Source: Hymenobacter frigidus
GTDB lineage: Bacteria > Bacteroidota > Bacteroidia > Cytophagales > Hymenobacteraceae
Direction: 5' to 3'
Assembly: GCF_014640435.1 (NCBI RefSeq)
Contig: NZ_BMGY01000018.1
Span: 1 to 64,000, forward strand
DNA length: 64,000 nucleotides
The number at the start of each line of letters is the position of its first letter. Position 1 is the stretch's first letter. This document shows, piece by piece, positions 59,847-64,000 of the stretch. Position numbers and translations under genes: made by a program. The notes under the pieces are model-generated. The model saw only the letters and a program-made list of their open reading frames with translations, was not told the DNA's origin and made no database searches.

Positions 59847-59893
59847 TCAGGTTGAACGCATCTAAGCCAAGGCCATTTTGGCTGGCACGGTTC

Positions 59894-60274
59894 TCAGGTG
59901 CTCATCTTCCCATTCAGCCATTTTTCGTCGATTCTTAGAGCGGTTCCAGGGTTAGTGTACGTGTAGCGTGGACTCTGCGAGTCCGCGTGTCGGCCGGGCC
60001 GGGCGCGGACTTGCAGAGTCCACGCTACATCGCCCACGTACACGAACTTCGAAACTGCTCTGGTGCCATTCGTGTCCTGAATTTGGTGGAGTGCTTGTAA
60101 AGCCAGCTTGCGGACGGTTGCCAGATTCAACGGGGCGTTGTCGAGGCCAGTGCTGGCGAACGGAGCGATTGAAATCGGCCGGAACGGCCGAGAGGCTGCT
60201 GAGGTGGCTACCCCAAAGGGCAGAGCTACTCCTAATAGTTTAGCCCAAAATCTAAGTATAACCCGCAGCTGCAT
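59894..60274 (-). CDS. Possible small secreted protein interrupted in frame by a repeat
   Basis: From ATG 60274 the frame reads MQLRVILRFWAKLLGVALPF, a signal-peptide-like start, then RKLALQALHQIQDTNGTRA and KFVYVGD. It then runs through the family-B repeat (59963-60028), which gives unnatural Arg/Pro/Ser residues, and resumes as NPGTALRIDEKWLNGKMST, which looks like native protein. In total 126 residues. No family is recognised. The repeat seems to have entered an existing gene without breaking the frame. Confidence 0.4.
   Translation of the reverse strand: MQLRVILRFWAKLLGVALPFGVATSAASRPFRPISIAPFASTGLDNAPLNLATVRKLALQALHQIQDTNGTRAVSKFVYVGDVAWTLQVRARPGRHADSQSPRYTYTNPGTALRIDEKWLNGKMST
59963..60028. 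repeat. Palindromic repeat, family B, inside an ORF
   Basis: GTAGCGTGGACTCTGCGAGT.. (59963-59987) pairs with ..CAGAGTCCACGCTAC ending at 60028. Just outside, GTGTACGTG (59955-59963) and CACGTACAC (60035-60043) also pair. Confidence 0.85.
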
Positions 60275-60358
60275 TTTGGTAGTAGCCGTAGCGCATTGCG
60301 ATTCTTTCGGCCGGACCTTTGGGATAGCGTATCCCTGCGCTGCTTTTGGTCCTTCATC

Positions 60359-60550
60359 ATGGCATATGACGCCCGCTTTGGCCCTTCTGCCCAAACCCCG
60401 GCGCAGCGCGCGTGGGTATTGGAGCAATTGCAGACCGCCCTGCCCAGCCTGAAAACTAAAGCCACGGCTTATGCCCGGCAGCTGTACGCCCGCTACGTGG
60501 CCGGCGAGCTAACCTGGGCGGATGTGCGCCAGGCCCTCAACGCCGCTTAA
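60359..60550 (+). CDS. Small helical protein of 63 residues
   Basis: The start ATG 60359 (MAYDARFGPSAQTPAQRAWV) gives 63 residues, with the C-terminal RYVAGELTWADVRQALNAA. The YVAGELT segment resembles the end of small antitoxin-like helical proteins, such as the VbhA type, but no toxin gene is adjacent. Codon use matches the neighbours. I cannot assign a function. Confidence 0.5.
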   Translation: MAYDARFGPSAQTPAQRAWVLEQLQTALPSLKTKATAYARQLYARYVAGELTWADVRQALNAA

Positions 60551-60687
60551 TGGCTCAAAACCGGGGAATTATAGCACCTGATAATAGTTAGGCCCCTAGC
60601 GCTTTCACCTGTTTAATCTGAAACGGAAACTCTTGCGTAAGCCTGTTGAGTAGGCAACCAGCGGCTCCCTGTTGCCCACCGTCGTGC

Positions 60688-63600
60688 ATGCGCAAAACTA
60701 ACTCCTTCGATTCTCAGCCAGCGGACCAACCTGCTCCTTCCCCCGTTGGCAGTGCGGCCGGAATGGGACCGGACGCGGACTTTTTGCTGCAATGCCTGCC
60801 CTGGGGCGTGGTGGTGCTCGATGTGCACGGCACCGTGTTGCGCCTGAATCAGCAGGCGGCTGACTGGTGGGGCGCCCCGCAGCAAGACTTGGTGGGCAAG
60901 CGGCTGGAGCAGCTACCCGCCGGGACGCTGCCCGCCGACCTGCTGCAAGCCTTGCGACAGGTAACGAGCAGCCCGGCCCAGCCGTCCGGCGAATTTTTCC
61001 TGCCCCGGCACCAGCAGTGGATTACGATGTCCAGTGTCCGCCACACCGACGACTGGGTGGTGTACTGGCAGGACGTGACGGCGCAGAAGCAGCGCCAGGA
61101 CGAGAATGAGACCCAGCAAGCCGCCAGCGACTCCCTGCTCGGGCGCACCGAAGCGGTGGCCCGCACCGGCAGCTACGAACTGGAGCTGGCCACGGGACGC
61201 TTTCACTTCTCCGATGGCCTGTATCGGCTATTCGGGGAGGAGCCCGGTGCCTTCGTGCCCGAGATGGCGTTTATCAACTCCCGCTCCCATCCCGACGATG
61301 TGGCGGGGGTGCAGCAGGTGCTGGCGCAGGCCATTGCCGACTGCCAACCCTACCACTACCAGCGCCGCATTTACCGCTCCGATGGGCAGCTGCGCACCCT
61401 GGAAGTCCACGGCCGGGTGGAGTGCGACGCGCTGGGCCAGCCCATGAAGCTGTTGGGCCTGCTGCAGGACGTAACCGAGCGCGAACAGGCGGCGCAGGAA
61501 CTGCTGCAAGCCAAAGACGAGCTGGCCCGGCGCGCCACCGATAGTTACGTCGCGCTCTACAACTCGATGGACGAGGGCTTCTGCATCATAGAAGTCCTTT
61601 TCGATGCGGCGGAGCAGCCCTTCGACTACCGCTTCCTGGACGTGAACCCCGCGTTTGAACAACAGTCCGGGCTGCGCGAAGTGCTGGGCAAAACCATGCG
61701 CGAGCTGGCCCCCGCCCACGAGCAGCATTGGTTCGATGCCTTCGGCCGGGTGGCCCGCACCGGCAAGCCCACGCGCTTTGAAGCCGAGGGTGCGGCGCTG
61801 GGGCGTTGGTTCGACGTGAATGCTTTTTCCATTGGCCCGCCCCAACACCGACACGTCGCCGTTCTCTTCGCCGACATCACCGAACGCAAGCGGACGGAAG
61901 AAGCCCTGCGCCAGTCCGAGGCCCGCTACCGCTCCCTGTTCACCAACATGGAGCAGAGTTTTTGCCTGATGGAAAAAATAGCCACGGCCCCCCACGAGCC
62001 TAGCGACTACCGCTACTTGGTCGTGAACCCGGCGTTTGGGCGGCACACCGGCTTGGTCGTAGCGGCCGGCCAAACGATTCGGGAAATGATACCCGGCATC
62101 GAGCCCCACATCATGGCCATCTACGACGAGGTGGTGGCCAGCGGCGAGCCCCAGCGGTTTGAAACCTACGTGGCCGGGCTGGACCAGTGGTTTGAAGCGG
62201 AGGTGGTGCCGGAGGCGCAACCCGGCCACTTGGCGGTGCTGTTCAGCAACGTGTCGGTGCGCCGCCGGGCCGAACAAACCCTGCGGGAAAGCGAGGCCCG
62301 ACGAGCGTATTTGCTGGCCCTGAGCGACGCGCTGCGGCCGATAGCGGATGCGGTGGAGGGGCAGGCCATGGTGACGAACACCGTGCTAGAGCACTTCCAA
62401 GCCGACCGCTACTTCTACAGCGAGATTGATGGCGACACCATCACAGTTCGGCAAGATGTGACCCGGCCCGGCCTGCTCTCCGTGGCCGGGGTGTACTCCT
62501 TCAGTGAAATGCCCATCTTCAACGCGATGCTGCGGCAGGCCAGCCTCATGGTGGTGCCGGACGTGAATACCTCGCCCGTGATGGACGACAACCTCAAGCA
62601 ACTCTGCCGGGACTTGCAAATTCTGGCCTACATCAACGTGCCCGTCACCCGCCACGGGCAAGTAGTTGGCAATCTGTGCATTAGCCAATGCAACCGGCGG
62701 GAATGGACCGCGCTGGAGTGCGCGCTGCTGCAGGAAACGGCCGAGCGCACCTGGACCGCCGTGGAGCAGGCGCGCGCCGAAGAAGCCCTGCGCCAATCCG
62801 AAGAGCAGTTCCGCCTGCTCGTAACGGCCACCTCCGACACCGTGTACCGCATGAGCGCCGACTGGACGCAGATGGAGCAGCTCATCGGCAAAGACTTTCT
62901 GGCCGACACCCTGGACCCGACCCCCGACTGGATGGAAGCCTACGTCCCGGACGAGGACCTGCCCCTGGTGCAGACCACCATTGCCGAGGCCATCCGCCAC
63001 CAGCACGTGCTGGAGCTGGAGCACCGCGTGCGGCGGGCCGACGGCACCATCGGCTGGACGTATTCGCGGGCCATTCCGGTATTCAACGCGCGGGGCGAGC
63101 TCACGGGCTGGCTGGGTACGGCCAGCGACGTGAGCGCCCGCAAAGCGGCCGAGGAAGCCCTGCGGGTGTCGGAAGCCAAGTACCGCGCCTTGTTCGAAAC
63201 CATGGACCAGGGCTTTGGCATCGTGGAGGTGCTGCCCGCCGGGCCGGGCCGGCCGGCCGACTTCCGCTGGCTGGAAGTGAACCCCCAGGTGGAGCGCCTG
63301 ACCGGCATAGCCCAGGCCGATTTGCTCCGCGACACCACGCGCAACGTCCTGCCGGAGCTGGAAGACATTTGGTACGAGCGCTACGAACGGGTGGCCCTGA
63401 CCGGCGAGCCCGTCCGCTTCGAGCAGCACGTGCAGGTGCTGGGCCGCTGGTTCGATGTGTATGCCTATCCCCTGGAACCGGACGGGCCGAAGCCGTACCG
63501 CGTGGCCTTGCTGTTCACCAACTTTACCGCCCGCAAAGAGGCCGAAGAGGCCCTGCGCCACGCCGAGGAGCACCACCGCGAGCGGCTGGAGCAGCAGGTG

Positions 63601-64000
63601 GCCGAGCGCACCCAGGCCCTGGGCGAAAGCCAGGCCCGGCTGCAATCCGTGTTCAACTCCACCACCAACGCCGTGGTGCTGCTGCGGGCCGTGCGCGACG
63701 CGGCGGGCGGCATTCTGGATTTCGAGTACGTACTGGTCAACCCCGTCGCACAAGCCTATCACGGCAGCCCTAGCCTGATTGGCCGGCGCTACCGCGACCT
63801 GCTCCGGGGCACGCAGCGCCAGGCGGCTTTCGAGCGGTTGGCGGCCGTAGTTGAAACCGGACTACGTGCTGATTTTGAGGCGTTTGACGACTACGAAGGG
63901 CGCAACCACTGGTTTCGGCTAATGGGAGTGAAGCTCGATGACGGACTGCTCTACTCCGCCGAAGACATCACGGTGCGCAAGCTGCTGGAGCAGGCCCAGA
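60688..64000 (+). CDS. Multi-PAS/GAF sensor protein, probably histidine kinase (runs off window)
   Basis: The frame is open from ATG 60688 (MRKTNSFDSQPADQPAPS) to the window end, over 1100 codons, without any kinase domain yet. It is a string of sensor domains. PAS-like units start near residues 32, 150, 285, 410, 700, 830 and 990, with linkers such as DVTEREQAA, DITERKRTEEALRQSEARYR and DVSARKAAEEALRVSEAKYR. A GAF domain lies at about 545-690 (FQADRYFYSEIDGDTITVRQ). There is no signal peptide or membrane segment, so it senses in the cytosol. A HisKA/HATPase core beyond the edge is likely but unseen. Confidence 0.9.
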   Translation, partial: MRKTNSFDSQPADQPAPSPVGSAAGMGPDADFLLQCLPWGVVVLDVHGTVLRLNQQAADWWGAPQQDLVGKRLEQLPAGTLPADLLQALRQVTSSPAQPSGEFFLPRHQQWITMSSVRHTDDWVVYWQDVTAQKQRQDENETQQAASDSLLGRTEAVARTGSYELELATGRFHFSDGLYRLFGEEPGAFVPEMAFINSRSHPDDVAGVQQVLAQAIADCQPYHYQRRIYRSDGQLRTLEVHGRVECDALGQPMKLLGLLQDVTEREQAAQELLQAKDELARRATDSYVALYNSMDEGFCIIEVLFDAAEQPFDYRFLDVNPAFEQQSGLREVLGKTMRELAPAHEQHWFDAFGRVARTGKPTRFEAEGAALGRWFDVNAFSIGPPQHRHVAVLFADITERKRTEEALRQSEARYRSLFTNMEQSFCLMEKIATAPHEPSDYRYLVVNPAFGRHTGLVVAAGQTIREMIPGIEPHIMAIYDEVVASGEPQRFETYVAGLDQWFEAEVVPEAQPGHLAVLFSNVSVRRRAEQTLRESEARRAYLLALSDALRPIADAVEGQAMVTNTVLEHFQADRYFYSEIDGDTITVRQDVTRPGLLSVAGVYSFSEMPIFNAMLRQASLMVVPDVNTSPVMDDNLKQLCRDLQILAYINVPVTRHGQVVGNLCISQCNRREWTALECALLQETAERTWTAVEQARAEEALRQSEEQFRLLVTATSDTVYRMSADWTQMEQLIGKDFLADTLDPTPDWMEAYVPDEDLPLVQTTIAEAIRHQHVLELEHRVRRADGTIGWTYSRAIPVFNARGELTGWLGTASDVSARKAAEEALRVSEAKYRALFETMDQGFGIVEVLPAGPGRPADFRWLEVNPQVERLTGIAQADLLRDTTRNVLPELEDIWYERYERVALTGEPVRFEQHVQVLGRWFDVYAYPLEPDGPKPYRVALLFTNFTARKEAEEALRHAEEHHRERLEQQVAERTQALGESQARLQSVFNSTTNAVVLLRAVRDAAGGILDFEYVLVNPVAQAYHGSPSLIGRRYRDLLRGTQRQAAFERLAAVVETGLRADFEAFDDYEGRNHWFRLMGVKLDDGLLYSAEDITVRKLLEQAQ

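Noticed and set aside
62386..63762. 458-codon minus-strand frame opposite the PAS protein
   Set aside because: The plus strand carries repeated PAS and GAF domains in one long open frame.
1..64000. CRISPR arrays, tRNA or rRNA genes
   Set aside because: No direct-repeat array with spacers, no tRNA-like T-arm consensus in a foldable context and no rRNA sequence were seen by eye; a tRNAscan or Infernal run would settle it.

Overview
The window is chromosomal DNA of a GC-rich member of the Bacteroidota, most likely Hymenobacter or a close relative. The evidence is direct: Bacteroidota-type -7 promoter boxes (TAnnTTTG) instead of sigma-70 boxes, a type IX secretion sorting domain (55742-57388), DUF5916 and DUF5723 outer-membrane families, a Bacteroidota-type LptD, and the S16-RimM-TrmD-L19 operon with a long acidic tail on S16. 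Genus assignment is inference; there is no rRNA or tRNA gene in the window.

Layout. 1-650: truncated ISAs1-family transposase and decayed sequence. 655-2737: nucleoside-sugar-epimerase-like protein, then GTP cyclohydrolase I and a PTPS-type pterin synthase. 3002-6911: a secreted coiled-coil protein, a small hypothetical, and rpsP-rimM-trmD-rplS read leftward. 7071-9810: fatty-acid desaturase, RluA-type pseudouridine synthase, panB. 9961-15030: envelope block (lptD, divergent amidase, MCE/MlaD protein). 15193-18903: acyl-CoA carboxylase beta subunit, an AT-rich orphan, a J-domain protein. 19315-22382: ABC transporter operon with its own GntR/YtrA-type regulator and a palindromic operator on its promoter. 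22409-27650: three-gene cassette of TerB-C protein, BrxD-like ATPase and BrxHI-like helicase, a candidate genome-defence or DNA-processing module. 28005-32981: SirB1-like protein, redoxin-like protein, phosphopantetheinyl transferase, WD40 protein, DivIVA-like protein, folB. 33001-36434: BlaI repressor and an enlarged M56 metallopeptidase behind three dyad operators. 36602-50515: outer-membrane and secreted proteins, subtilase, MeaB, L,D-transpeptidase, a propeller-phosphoesterase lipoprotein. 50660-55425: DUF6702-like protein, rseP, dxr, geranylgeranyl-reductase-like flavoprotein. 55742-60550: T9SS cargo, membrane J-like protein, asnA with an Asn-rich leader peptide and attenuator, small ORFs. 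60688-64000: start of a very long multi-PAS sensor protein that runs off the window.

Three things stand out. First, asnA is preceded by a 29-residue leader peptide with six Asn codons, followed by an intrinsic terminator and a matching antiterminator segment: a complete asparagine attenuator. Second, the TerB-C/BrxD/helicase cassette. Third, the intergenic spaces carry several families of long palindromic repeats; one family lies directly against TAA stop codons in three of its copies. Several genes also have the -7 box so close to the start codon that their transcripts would be leaderless.
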